37,987 nt of DNA from Hymenopellis radicata (lineage: Eukaryota > Basidiomycota > Agaricomycetes > Agaricales > Physalacriaceae). A model generated the notes under the pieces. That model saw nothing but the letters and a program-made list of their open reading frames with translations. It made no database searches and had not been told where the DNA came from. The translations under genes and the position numbers were made by a program. The stretch is from contig JADNRX010000496.1 in NCBI GenBank assembly GCA_015501595.1, positions 1-37,987 of the forward strand, given 5' to 3'. Below, piece after piece: positions 18,089-28,900 of the stretch (position 1 is its first letter; each line of letters opens with the position of its first letter).

Positions 18089-20164
18089 CCTTCTTCTTGA
18101 TCCGAAGAACCCATTTAGACCCAATCACGTTGTGGTCCACGGGTCTAGGCACAATTTCCCACGTGCCGGCTTCCATCAGAGTCCGGAGTTCAACTAGACA
18201 TGCTTCCTTCCACAATGGCCAGTCAGCACGTCGCTTGGCCTCCTCCCACATGGGCTCTATGCCCTCAGACTCTGCCATGGCCGTGTACATAGCCATCTCG
18301 AAGGCTTGCTGTGACGCTTCCTCTGGATCAGCACTCCTCGCGGATGACCTGGCCATTTCTCGTGCTTTTTCTGTCGGTTTTCGCACTCGTTTGTTGGTGC
18401 GGATGTCGGCTTGGTCAAGGCCGTCGCATTTCAGGAGGTCGCCGACGAAGTCAGGCAGTTTTGACGTGCTGGGAGGTGGAGTGACGGTCGCGCTAGGCGA
18501 CGATGCTGCTGACGGCGCTGTTGACGGCGCTGGTGTGTCCGATGACGGCGCTGGAGGTGCTGAGGGCATATTTGGCACTGAAGCAGGTATGTTACTTGCC
18601 TTGCTTGTACCCTCGGAAGGACGCTGAACGTCACTTCCGTTCTCCCCTTCGTTCAGTGAACTTCCGGGATGCTCTGTGTCATTCTCGTCAAACTTGACGC
18701 TCCTTTCGACGCCAATGCTGCGGTTATCCGGCCAGTAGATTCTGTGGCCGCTGCTGTCTCCGTCAAAACCGAGCCAGCGCCCGACGCGCGCTCGTCCATC
18801 CAGCTTAGATTCGCCTGCACTGTGAACCCAGACCTTGCACCCCCATTTGTGCAGATCACGGAGATTGGGCTTCTTGCCCTCCAGCATTTCATACGGCGTC
18901 TTTCCGTCAAGCGCCCATGTCGACGTCCGGTTCTTTAACCAGACCGCATGCTTCAATGCCTCGCCCCAGAGATTTTTCGGCAATCGTGACGCGTGGAGCA
19001 TGGCCCGGACTTTCTCGAGAAGTGTTCGGTTGAGACGCTCTGCAATGCCGTTGTGCTCGGGGTATCGTGGACTGTTAGATTGTGCTTGGTCCTCTGCGCC
19101 GCCAAATGCGCGTCAAATTCCCTGCTGCGATACTCGCCACCACGATCGGTGTGTAGTTCCTTTACTTTCGCTCCGTGCTGGGTATTAATCCAGGCTTCGA
19201 ACTGTTTGTAGGTATCGAATGTTTCGTCTTTTGTACGAACGAGGAACACAACGGAGTATCTGCTGTAGTCGTCCATGAAGGACACGTAGTACTCCTTGTG
19301 CTGAGGAGTCTGTACGGGAGATGGACCCCAGAGGTCTGAGTGAATGGTAGCTCCGAGTTCTTTTGCGCGTTCGTGGTCGCTGACCTTTGATACAGCTTTT
19401 CGCGTCCTCTTGCCGTACTCGCAAGAATCGCAAGATGTCGGTGCCGGCTGCGCTTCGTCGAGGATGATGCCGTCGACGATGTGGTCCTTGACCAGCCGTT
19501 TAGCTGCGTCGGGGGATATGTGGCCCATCATCTGATGGAGGTCGTCGATGGATACGGAGATGGGAGCGTCGTTGCCTTGCATGGCACAAGGTACGTCTGT
19601 TTCGACACGATATAGGCCTCCAGTAATAGGAATCTTCCCTAGCATCTTGTCTGTGCGGTCGTACACTCGACATTCTGTGGCGCGAAACATCATCGAGTAC
19701 CCGGCGGCGGTGATTTTGCTTACCGCGAGGAGCGTGACGCCCAACTTAGGCGCGTTATAGGACATCGCGCACTAAGATGCGCGTCCGTTCGCCTTGCTTC
19801 CCAGGTATGTACACGTGCATATCACCTTTTCCAATGGCCTGAAATTTGCCTTGGTCAGCCGACGTGATGGTTTTGGGCTCGATGGGCGCATAGTTGAAGA
19901 GACGGTGTCGATATGGATCATATGCCGCGATGCGCCTGAGTCGTACAAGTCGACCTCAGTTTCGTTGGGAAGGGTGCCAAACATGGCGAGGAACACAGAT
20001 CCAAAGGTATGAGTCCACGCCTCATCCTGTTCTTCCACATAAACAAAATCATGCAGGTCGTCGCCCAGGTCGGACCAGTCGTCATCATCGCTGTCCGGAA
20101 TTTCATCGCTGTCGATATCACTATATTCGTCAGCATCGTCGGCTTCAGCTTCAAATACGAATGA
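18089..20164 (-). pseudogene. Copia-A protease, integrase and RT linker
   Basis: On the minus strand: an acidic spacer, the protease motif LYDSGASRHM (about 19945-19919), a GAG-pre-integrase domain (DLHQMMGHISPDAAKRLV and CDSCEYGKRTRK), and the integrase core. The core has Asp in IHSDLWGPS and Asp in LHTDRGGEY; the block HNGIAERLNRTLLEK supplies the catalytic Glu. The Copia-specific C-terminus follows (WGCKVWVHS, WLGFDG), then a Ser/Pro/Ala/Thr-rich linker, and finally WPLWKEACLVELRTL and NVIGSKWVLRIKKK at the RT start. The frame is broken by one-base changes near 19917, 19763 and 19060. The last readable codons before 18089 continue by chance into Ngaro for 14 residues. Role: polyprotein cleavage and cDNA integration. 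Confidence 0.9.
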
Positions 20165-21543
20165 CTATCCTTCACCGCCAGAATCATCATTAGATGATTC
20201 TGACGGGTCTTTTCCAGCGTCGCCTTCGCTATCATCCTCATCTTCGTCGTCGGACTCTTCTTCTGTGTCGGAATCTTCTGACTCTGAGTCGGATGCGTCG
20301 ATGAGGTCGGGCATGAAATCAGACTCGTCGTCGCTGTCTGACTCTGCGTCGGACACCAGATCTGGAAGGGAATCTGTGTCTGAATTGTCGTCAATGACAG
20401 TGAAGTAGGTGATAATGGACTCGGCTGTCTCATCAGCCACAGGTGCGTTCTCTCGCTCCCCTTCAAACAGCTGGGCAATCTCATCGTTGAGATACAGGCC
20501 CGCCAATCCTTCCATCTGTTCCGCGCTGTCCTGCGCATACTCGGTCCATGGCTCGGTGTAGCCGCCAAGATTTTCTTCAGTCAAGTCTCGCCAATCCGCA
20601 TCAGAGTCGATGCTCTCTGTGCTCTCGACGTCGGCGTACCACACGCTGTCGTCGTCGTCGCCGGTGGCTTTGTTCCCGGACTCTTTACCCTTTCCTTTAC
20701 TTCTTGGTCCCTGTCCTTCTTTCCCGCCACCCTTGGCCCAACATTCAGCTTTGATGTGGCCTTTCTTATGACAGTTGTAACACTCAACTGTCGAGCTCTT
20801 CCTGGCACCCGGTTGGCGCCGTCCATGGGTTGAGGAACCGCCGTTCGCGTTGAACGCAGCTTCCTTTCCCTCCTTTCCACGCATCCTGATTTGTCGTCGG
20901 TCAGCTTCGTTGCTGATACCGGTGATGTACGTGTCGACGGGGATAGTTTGTGTGAGCAGGCCGCCGTTGCTGTCAACGCGGCGAGATATGGGTCGTACGA
21001 CGTGGGTAGAGACCCCAAGAGTATGGCGATAAAATTGTCGTCGCCGGTGTCCGCGCCCATCGCGATGAGCTCCTCGCGCAGGGCTTCAAGCTTAGCCAAG
21101 TGGACCTTGACGTCGCCATTTTCTGTGCATCTCTCTTCCTGGAGTCTGCGTCGTAAGTCCACTGTCATCATCTTGGATTTCTTTTGGAACTCATCATTAA
21201 TTTTCTTCCACATCTTTCCAGCTGACGTCTCTGCCTTCACCCTGAGAAACAATCCATCGGGGATTGTCGAGGCCATCGCTTGCTTCGTGATGGACTCGTT
21301 TGCGCGCCAGAGCCTCACGATGCCGGGGTAACGGGTAATCGCGTCGGTTTCATCCTTCGTCGGGTTCAGCGGGTCAACGGGTACGGGTGCGGCTGGCGGT
21401 GCGGCTGTCTCGACGATGTAGTCCTGCAGCTGCGCCGCCTCTGTGGCGAAGACAAATCGGTCGCAGTAAAAGATCCAGTTCGACCCGTCCGCTTTGCAAT
21501 GCGGGATACGGGCGAAGAATTCGATAAGCTTGGTGGTGGACAT
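20165..21543 (-). pseudogene. Copia-A gag with zinc knuckle and acidic tail
   Basis: Starts at the ATG 21543 (MSTTKLIEFF). The UBN2/retrotran_gag-type capsid part is typical: GSNWIFYCDRF, ITRYPGIVRLW, KMWKKINDEFQKKS, RRRLQEERCTENGDVKVHL, ILLGSLPTSYDPYL. One base appears missing near 20962; in the next frame DTYITGISNEADRRQIR follows. A classic CCHC knuckle comes next, CYNCHKKGHIKAEC (about 20790-20745). After the basic GKGK stretch comes an unusual region of about 170 residues made mostly of Asp, Glu and Ser. A TAG at 20167-20165 interrupts the frame, which continues open into the protease. Gag would package the RNA in virus-like particles. Confidence 0.9.
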
Positions 21544-21609
21544 GGTGCGACGGTGCGTAGAGATGTGTATGTGTGAGCGGGAGGTTTTTGTTCAATTTAG
21601 GCACGGGCG

Positions 21610-21621
21610 GGGCCCATAACC
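21610..21621 (-). promoter_or_regulatory. Primer binding site, half initiator tRNA-Met type
   Basis: On the minus strand GGTTATGGGCCC lies three bases after the LTR end. This is complementary to the anticodon stem-loop of eukaryotic initiator tRNA-Met (GGGCCCAUAACC), the primer known from Drosophila copia, where the tRNA is cut in the anticodon loop. Confidence 0.8.
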
Positions 21622-21624
21622 TAT

Positions 21625-21908
21625 TGCTTAGTGTAGTTGAACGGGGCAAGTAAAGCAGGGAGCATGAATAAAACAATTCTTTCTGTACGATACTTTATAC
21701 AACAATTTAATGCACATCTGTAACAAGCAACTGGCCGTGAAGTATTCTAAGGAGTAAGATAAAAAGGAAACGGGTCCCCAACTGGGACCAACAAAAGTCT
21801 ACGCGACACAGGCGCGTCTCGTCCAAGCGACGATCCGGGTGCGAGTCACCGACGAGTCAACGTCGAGTCAGTCTGGTGACTTCGCGGTACCGGCTTGTGA
21901 TGCCAACA
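21625..21908 (-). repeat. 5' LTR of Copia-A
   Basis: 284 bp that begins TGTTGGCATCAC (at 21908) and ends ACACTAAGCA (at 21625), with the usual TG...CA ends, immediately before the primer site. A TATA-like tataaag lies near 21690. The matching 3' LTR is outside the window, so the ends rest on TG/CA, the primer site and the Copia-B junction. Confidence 0.75.
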
Positions 21909-21913
21909 GTTGG

Positions 21914-22020
21914 TGATGGTATCATATTTGAGGGCATACACCCAGCGCAAACCTATAGTTCGTTTGCCTGGGGGAAGGTCACAGGGATGAAAAATGCCAA
22001 GTTCCTTCAAAGACTGCACC
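21914..22020 (-). pseudogene. Copia-B reverse transcriptase, N-terminal start
   Basis: Minus-strand wording VQSLKELGIFHPCDLPPG, then KRTIGLRWVYALKYD, is the linker-to-RT start of a Copia polyprotein (compare the usual ..DLPPG..xIGxKWVFKxK). It continues from 32535 across the foldback insertion through the shared TCTGAATC, giving AMDSEVQSL in frame. At 21909-21913 it meets the Copia-A LTR. Confidence 0.85.
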
Positions 22021-22028
22021 TCTGAATC

Positions 22029-22863
22029 ATCCTATGCTGTAGGGTTGTCTAATTAAAGCCTCCTACCAGAGGGCGCAATTATTCAATTATGCCTCTAATC
22101 AGAGGCCTCTAACATGAGTCAATTAATTAAATACTCCGGCAGCTCTGGCAGAAGCTGATGTCATGATGCCATACATACCGGGTGGCTGGGCTGGGGTAGG
22201 GCATTGGCAGATAGCTAATAATAGATGGATCCAGCAGGTATGTATCCAATAATAGATTCTCTTAATGAAGATTAGGTATCTTTGATGGAGAGATTAGATA
22301 CTGATAGGAGATGATCAGTGGACTCTGGGATGAGTGGGGATGTCCTTGGCTACGCAATTGTAGCGTATTTTTGATTAGATCAGCACTGGGCTGGATGGGG
22401 TGGCCAATACTGAATACTGCTGTAGGGGATGGCTGCTAGGGTGATGAAAACCTTTTTTATACTTTTTTGGGCTAGGAATCCAATAGTGCAAACCATTTTG
22501 CCACAGCTTCAAAACTGGAGGAGATATTAGGAGCGCAAAAATGTGCTACACTTCTAGTAAGCCTTGTACATAGCCTATAGCCTTAGGACTTTGATACCTT
22601 CTAGAGGTACTATAGAACGATATCTAATATCATTTTCAGGTCATTTCATCGAAGAGTTCAAGAGATATATCAAAATGACTGCTCCAGAGCCACCAGGGAT
22701 ATTGCACAGGATTCTGCTACTCTGGGTATCTACAACGTTGATACATCGTTTATAGTGCTAATAAACCTTTATTCATGATGTGGAGAGTGTCCCCAATCCA
22801 GTAGTCCATGTATAGATAGGTCCCTAGTGCTGTTTTAAGCATTTTCACATTTCTGGTTATTTA
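22029..22863 (+). repeat. Left arm of foldback, outer part
   Basis: Matches the reverse complement of about 31690-32526 over its whole length with scattered differences. Contains a palindromic GCCTCTAATCAGAGGC near 22096 and an AT-rich interior. No gene. Confidence 0.88.
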
Positions 22864-24149
22864 ATTGTAAGCTGAGTCTGCGAGGTACGAGCAGGTTAAG
22901 TATGAGATAAGCTAGCAAGTGGATCAAGGCTCACAGATGAGGGCCCATCGATTCCACGTGTCGGTGTTTCCCAAACAGGAATCGATGGGGAACGCATCTT
23001 CCTTTTCTGTCCGACGCGTCCATCATCGTCAGCCTCGATCCTTCGTCTCTCCCGTAAATTTTCCGGTTTTCTTACGCATCACTGCCTCCAAATGCTGGCA
23101 TGGTGGCTTCTTTACGGACCGCAATGCGAGAGACAGGCACCTAACAGTGGTGCAGCGACGACGACCTCCAATATGGAAATTACTGGGACGAGACTATGGT
23201 TCATGGACTGGCCGACTTGGCTAGCTGGGCTGGCGCAGAATATCGGACGAAGGCGGGACACGGCCTGATACGGTGCAGGAGTATTGCTGCACGAACCACT
23301 GGCTGCTACGCGCCTTATCGACACGCTTGGGGTCCAAAGACGTGGTCATTGGGTCCCGAGTCCTCAAATGGTACGAGAATCCGCCTATCAGTGGTGCTCG
23401 CTTTTCTGCCGAAGTCTCAGTGAACCCCGTCACCGGATCGCTTGTGCTCGTTTACGTTCCAGCCCGCGTCAAATTAGGACGGTTTGCCGTTGCCGCGTCA
23501 CCAGCTCGATGTCACCCGATTCCTCGTTCGATGTTTTCTCCAGACCCTGGAGTATCAGCGCCAAGCGCTGAATGCCACTTTCTCTGGATCCTATTGCTAG
23601 CTCATGGATCCACGAGCCGATATCGCACGGGGATCAGTATTACTATACTGCGGTGTGTGTTCTATATTTTCCTTCTACCTGCTTGTCAGTTTCATCTACA
23701 GGTCATTATCTCTCTGTTTGCTCTGCGGCCGAGGCGTCGCTCGACCATTCATCCATTACCGTGATGTTTGGCCGTGCCGCCTTACTAGTCCTCACGCGAC
23801 CGGTTCAGATTGGGATGCTCGTACTGTGGGCCTCAATGTTGGTTCGACTCGCCGCTGGTTTGCCGGTTCATTAGTCCGTCCGCCTGCAGCTCATTCAGCT
23901 GTTCGTCTCCTCTGCCGGCCCGTCGTTCGCTGCCCATGTTTTCTTCTGCTTGTTGGTTCACTGGCTCCTTTCGGTGGTCCACTTGCTGATGCTTCAATGG
24001 AATATTCTGTGGTCACATCTGCTCATGTGCTTGCCTGCTTGTTCCGCATTATTGCCCTGTCCACCTCACTGTCTGTTTGCCCGTTTGTCTGCCTTCCCGT
24101 CCAGCCCGTTTACTTGTTCGTTGTTCACCTGTCCGTATTCGCCCGTCTG

Positions 24150-24185
24150 TTCACTGCTCGATGCTCTTATGTTCGTTGGCTCGTA

Positions 24186-24234
<49 letters not shown>

Positions 24235-25390
24235 CAGCTCGTAATATGTTCGTGTTCGTCAGCTCGTATGTTCATGACTTCATGTTCGTCAGCCCGTATG
24301 TTCGTGTTCATCAGCTCGTATCTCATCTGTTCGTGTTCTTCAGTTCATCGGTTCGCGTTCGTCAGCTCGTCCGGTTGCCTGCTCGACAGCTCATGGTTCG
24401 CATGCTCTTCGACTGTTATTTAGCCCGTCCGGTGTCTGTTCGTTATTTTGGTGTTTTCTCATGGTATTATTTGTTCCGCTCCATTCGACGTTACCGCCTC
24501 ATCGCCCGTTTGTCTGCGTCAGCTCGTCTGCCTGGTTCATGTTCAACTGTTCCATTGTTCCTTGGTCGTTTTCCGCCTACTAGTCCTCAGCTAGTCAGCT
24601 AGGTTCTCTTTCATTTGTCTGTTCGTCGTTGATCATGTGTCCATTGACGTGTTCGTGCTCGTCTACGCCATGAAGGAATGCCATCTGGACCGGGGGAGTG
24701 TCATCTTCAAGCCCGCATGTATTCCACTTTCGTGTTTGTCAGTTTGTCAGTTTGTGTTTGTCAGTTCGTGTTCGTCAGTTTGCCAGCTTGTCTGTTCGTT
24801 GCTTGCCCGTTTACCTGTTCGTTGCTTGTCCGTTTACCTGTTCGTTGCTTGCCCATTTGCCTGTTCTTTGCTGGCCGATTTGCCTGTTTGTGGCTTGTCT
24901 GTTTGCCCTTTCACCCGTTCGTCGCTCGTCCTTTCTCCCGCTGGTCTGCCTATCCAATGTTTACTCATCATCTCATCACCTCCCCGCTCAACGGCTCCTT
25001 GTTTGTATGTTCTTTGACTGTTATTTAACTCGTTGGCTAGCTGCTCCAGTTCATTGTTGCAGTTCGCACATCGGATTCAAGTTGTTGGATTGTTTGTCCA
25101 GTCTCAGTTCGTTGTTCGTTTCCTTGCTTGATCCTCTGTACACCGCTCGCTCGCGACCCATTTCGCGGGTGTTTGCCTGTTGGCTCACTTATCGTCCGTC
25201 TATTCACCGTTGTCCGTCCACGTTTTCCGCCCAGTTCTCTGTTCGCCTGTTACTTGTTCTCCAACAAGTCCGCTTGGCATTATTTGTCTAGTCATTCTTT
25301 GCGTGTCCATGGGTGTATCCGTGCTCGAAGGAATGCCACCCGGATGGGGCAAGTGTCGTCTTCAAGCTCGCATGGACTTCATTCCGTTTC
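24150..25390. repeat. GTTCGT-rich simple repeats and a diverged tandem duplication
   Basis: A hexamer run GTGTTC (24186-24234) and TGTTCGTCAGCTCGTATG units follow one another to 24400. Units of the type CCTGTTCGTTGCTTGCCC recur at 24800-24880. GAAGGAATGCCAYCYGGA with its following 30 bp occurs at 24672 and 25327, and GACTGTTATTTA at 24411 and 25016. Together these suggest an old duplication of about 600-650 bp. Confidence 0.6.
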
Positions 25391-26382
25391 CTGGGGACCT
25401 TGACCAAGATGGTCTTTCAATCGCCTGGGGCACTGCTCAGCATGGACCATTTGCTAGGTGAAAATTAACTGAGGTCTTAACATTCTTCAGCTATATTCCG
25501 CTCTTCGTTCTCCTTTTGTTTTCTGCTCGTCGGACCGGGATTGCCTCAACCGTTCTTTTGCCGTGTTCGTTGTTCTTTAATAATCGGATCTTTTGTTTGT
25601 TTGCTTGCCATCCGCCTGTTTTCTACCGCTCTCGATGATCGTTAGTCCGCTTCTCTATCATGACGGTTCACCCACTTGCCTGTTTGTCATTGGCCTAGTT
25701 AACACTGGCATGTTTTCGCTTGTTGTTGGCCAGATGGAGCTGTCGATTGTTGATTTGCCGCAACTATGATTTGCCGCAACTATTGCCAGAGTCCGCCCGC
25801 TTACCATGCATCCATGACTTCCGTGCAGTTTTCAATCTGTTAACCTTTCCGCGGAGGGCCTGACAGTCTACGTGCCGTGTTCTACTGATTTCTCGGTCTG
25901 GGACTTTGAATACTTCGAAGGTTACATTCTGGTGTTACAACCTGAAGGACTTCGGCTCGGGTTTTTGATTAAGTATTGCGCCGACCACACATGTTCGTCT
26001 CTGCAGTTCGGGAGGCTTGGGTTCTCCCAATGCCAGACTAATTATTTCCCTCTGTCGGTCCGCTTGTGACCGAGTCGACTGTCGCTAGTGTTCATGCATC
26101 ATTAAACCCGGTCATCGGGCGCCGCATTGGTATGGCAATTGAGGTTTCTCTATCCTTGATCTAGTCTCCCGATTGTTGTCTTTCTTGATCTTCGAATCGC
26201 GATGGCTCGCGATTCGGGATTGGAAGTCCGAATACGACTTAATCAACAATGAGGATGATGGGGCCTAAGTACCAACCATCTCCTTCTCCCGTTTATGCAG
26301 TACAGGCTCGGTGTAGCCTTCTACAGACTAAGGTTTTTCTGTTGACACTGGAAGCCAGCGATGGTTTGGGCCGTTTGCTTAA

Positions 26383-27012
26383 CCAGGAGCACATTTGCTC
26401 GGACAGTGGCTGAGAGGCTAGTGCGCAATAGTATCGATTATGATGCCAAGCCAGGTCTTCGTCGGACGTCCGAGAGTGGTAGTCACGACTCACGGCGGGT
26501 ACTGCCCTCATACTCATTGTCGCATTAACAGCAGGCTGCAGTACTGTTACCGGTATGACCACATTTGGGCTACCTACCCAATTACGGGTTAAAATGGCCG
26601 AATGTGTGGCGTAGTAAAATGTACATGGGGAAGGTATCCTATCCCTTTTCTTCCTTTCTTCTTATTGTTGTCCGCGTCACTGGATCGCCCTAGTGCCTCA
26701 TGTGCTGTCCTGATTCATGGCTCAGAGGTCCACTAGCTTGACAACACGGTCCAGGAGCACGTTTTCTCAGACAGTGAGATACTAACGCCCAATAGTATTA
26801 ATTATGATGGTTAAGTCAGATCTTCGTTCGAGAGCGGTAGTCACGGACTCACGACTGTACTGCCCCATATTCATTGCCGCGTCCACGAGAGGTGTTTCAG
26901 TCGCTAAACGTACTGTTCCCGGGACGGCCATAGTATTCGGGCAATCTACTACTACGCTACGGCGACCGTTAAAATGGCCGAATGTGTGGCACGGAAAGAT
27001 GCACATGGGGAA
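26383..27012. repeat. Diverged tandem repeat, two units of about 370 bp
   Basis: CCAGGAGCAC at 26383 and 26751 begins two alignable blocks. They share the patterns GCGCAATAGTATCGATTATGA-like, GGTAGTCACG and GTACTGCCC, and an identical 23-bp stretch at 26588-26610 and 26968-26990. No coding frame. Confidence 0.7.
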
Positions 27013-27927
27013 AGCGGCATGCAGCCTAATCATCGTTTACGTTCGAGTCACTGATACTCATTGAACGCAAATTGAGTTTAGACCTTGACCTGGGTCCCAT
27101 AAATGCTGAAGACATCGCCGATATGTCCAGCTGGCCATGCACATTGGAGAGCAACCATTGGCCTGGATTTCAGTACCAATCTTGACTCGAGATTCCGCAC
27201 AGTACCGTTTCTGCATCTGGGCCAGTGGACCTAGTTCCGCTACAGATTGGGCGCCTATTCCGTGAATTCTCGTACTATATTGGAAGCTAGTCTCGACCAC
27301 ATCAGGTGACAAGTCCTCTGTCGTCGACCTGTCACATTAGAGGATTCGGTCCTTACAGGACTAATTGAAAGCTAGTGTTGATGATATGAGGCTCGCCTAC
27401 CTCCACATTAGATGAGTGATGCCAAGTCATTCCGACGTATTGGACTTGCATGTGTATGTTCGAGTTAGGAAGTCATTTCTCAATAGTTTCTCGATATCAG
27501 GTCTCATGCTTTCCATAGAGCTTATGAGCAATATGCTTCTAGTTGCTGGTTTCTAGTCGGCACAGGCATAAGTAGTCAGCCTGAGCCCATTCGCAAAGCT
27601 CCTTGTGGGGTTGTCCGTGACGCGGTTCAGTCATCCCGGACGCGAGCTTCGCTCTGAGGAGCATTGCTCCTGGGTGGTTGTCCCGGGTTTCCCTCCCGCG
27701 TCATGGGTTTCCCGGTTCTTCCTGGTGTCAGGAGATCGACCTCTCGCGCCGGCCAGGTGACTGTCCAGTCACGCGTTGTCGGGGCCGCCTCACAGGTTCG
27801 GTGAGGCCGCCGCGAAGCGGCGGGTCGCTCTCCTTCCCAACCCTCACGAGGACGTTCACACAATGGAGTATCCATGCAGATGATCATTCCGTTACAGGTT
27901 GTGACAAGAGAAATGCAGCTAGCTTAT

Positions 27928-28417
27928 TGTAAGCTGAGTCTGCGAGGTACGAGCAGGTTAAGTGTGAGATAAGCTAGCAAGTGGATCAAGGCTCACAGAT
28001 GAGGGCCCATCGATTCCACGTGTCGGTGTTTCCCAAACAGGAATCGATGGGGAACACATCTTCCTTTTCTGTCCGACGCGTCCATCATCGTCAGCCTCGA
28101 TCCTTCGTCTCTCCCGTAAATTTTCCGTCTCCCGCCCACCTTCCCTCTTTGTTTCCGCCACGCTTGGTTGTCCCGGGTTTCCCTCCCGCGTCATGGGTTT
28201 CCCGGTTCTTCCTGGTGTCAGGAGATCGACCTCTCGCGCCGGCCAGGTGACTGTCCAGTCACGCGTTGTCGGGGCCGCCTCACAGGTTCGGTGAGGCCGC
28301 CGCGAAGCGGCGGGTCGCTCTCCTTCCCAACCCTCACGAGGACGTTCACACAATGGAGTATCCATGCAGATGATCATTCCGTTACAGGTTGTGACAAGAG
28401 AAATGCAGCTAGCTTAT
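27928..28417 (+). repeat. Repeat X, copy 2 (490 bp)
   Basis: Starts TGTAAGCTGAGTCTGCGAGG and ends GCAGCTAGCTTAT, with weak end inversion (TAAGCT/AGCTTA). In the middle is a GC-rich hairpin-prone part (GGCCGCC..GGCGGGTCGC near 28275-28318) and CCCGGGTTTCCC. It ends at the resumed left arm of the foldback. It could be a solo LTR or a MITE; the TSD is at most AT, so the class is unclear. Confidence 0.65.
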
Positions 28418-28892
28418 ATATGGATACCTCTCTAAATTGTACTGGACTACCTTTAGACATTCATTTACAATCTTTTTGCAAAAGGAACCATGTCATTTGG
28501 TAAAGGGACTAGTGTTCTAGAGGTCAGTCTTCCTCCCCACCGAAGTTTTGATTAAAATTCCCATGCTCTAAAAGGATGATCGTCCACTCAATTTAACGTG
28601 TCTCACATATGCTACTGCCTTCATTCCTTCTATAGGACGTGTATATATGTTATATATATGATCTCCCAATGTCAGACCAGTAATTTAATAAGGTAATCAT
28701 GTCAGGAACTCGTTCTAAGCTCTGTACATAGGTTGAGCTACCTTCAAATAGTAATATTTCATATTCTACTTCAAAGAGCACTTTAAAAAATGTTTGGTTA
28801 TCAATATATATCATATTGAATGATGTAAGATGCATCTCTCATATGTTATACATGAGAGGTGAGAAAGTGAAAATGCGCAGTAGACTAACTCT
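28418..28892 (+). repeat. Left arm of foldback, inner part, and loop
   Basis: 28418 to about 28710 aligns with the reverse complement of about 31400-31690 (GATACCTCTCTAAATTGTAC, ACGTGTCTCACATATGC). After that the similarity fades into AT-rich sequence without a gene, which ends at the TSD of the first hAT-like element (28893-28900). Confidence 0.75.
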
Positions 28893-28900
28893 TGTATAAC

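Larger units (their letters stand above)
1..21908 (-). mobile_element. Copia-A LTR retrotransposon (5' LTR to RT/connection; 3' end beyond the left edge)
   Basis: Order on the minus strand is 5' LTR (21908-21625), primer site, gag, protease, integrase and RT, which is the Ty1/Copia gene order. The RT is in four pieces (18089 and up, 11698-11649, 7190-6787, 486-1), separated by a Ngaro element, a CATCASGAAA-TIR element and a pogo-like nest. Removing each insert with one TSD restores canonical Copia RT wording across every junction. RNase H and the 3' LTR would lie left of the window. It sits inside Copia-B: the five bases next to the LTR start, 21909-21913 (gttgg), are the probable TSD, whose partner is outside the window. 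It carries several one-base frameshifts and one stop, so it is probably not functional. Confidence 0.9.
23066..27674. other. Unassigned 4.6-kb segment within X copy 1
   Basis: Pyrimidine- and GTTCG-rich on the plus strand. Open frames of up to 332 codons around 23600-24600 are Cys/Ser/Val/Leu-rich translations of low-complexity DNA and show no domain I recognise. Between 23160 and 23600 the frames look more protein-like (for example VLKWYENPPISGARFSAEV), but I cannot name a product. 25400-26380 and 27020-27620 show nothing recognisable. The segment could be an old insertion or captured DNA. Confidence 0.4.
22864..27927 (+). repeat. Repeat X, copy 1, split by 4.6 kb of extra sequence
   Basis: Its first 202 bp (22864-23065) equal 27926-28127 apart from isolated changes. 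Its last 253 bp (27675-27927) equal 28165-28417. In copy 2 these halves are only 37 bp apart; here 4.6 kb stands between them. Copy 1 and copy 2 are head-to-tail with no gap. The junction with the foldback arm is near 22864, where the other arm (about 31690) shows the uninterrupted sequence. Confidence 0.75.

Noticed and set aside
23604..24602. 332-codon open frame rich in Cys, Ser, Val, Leu
   Set aside because: Overlaps other open frames and GTTCGT simple repeats; no domain, no codon-use signal, so treated as low-complexity noise.
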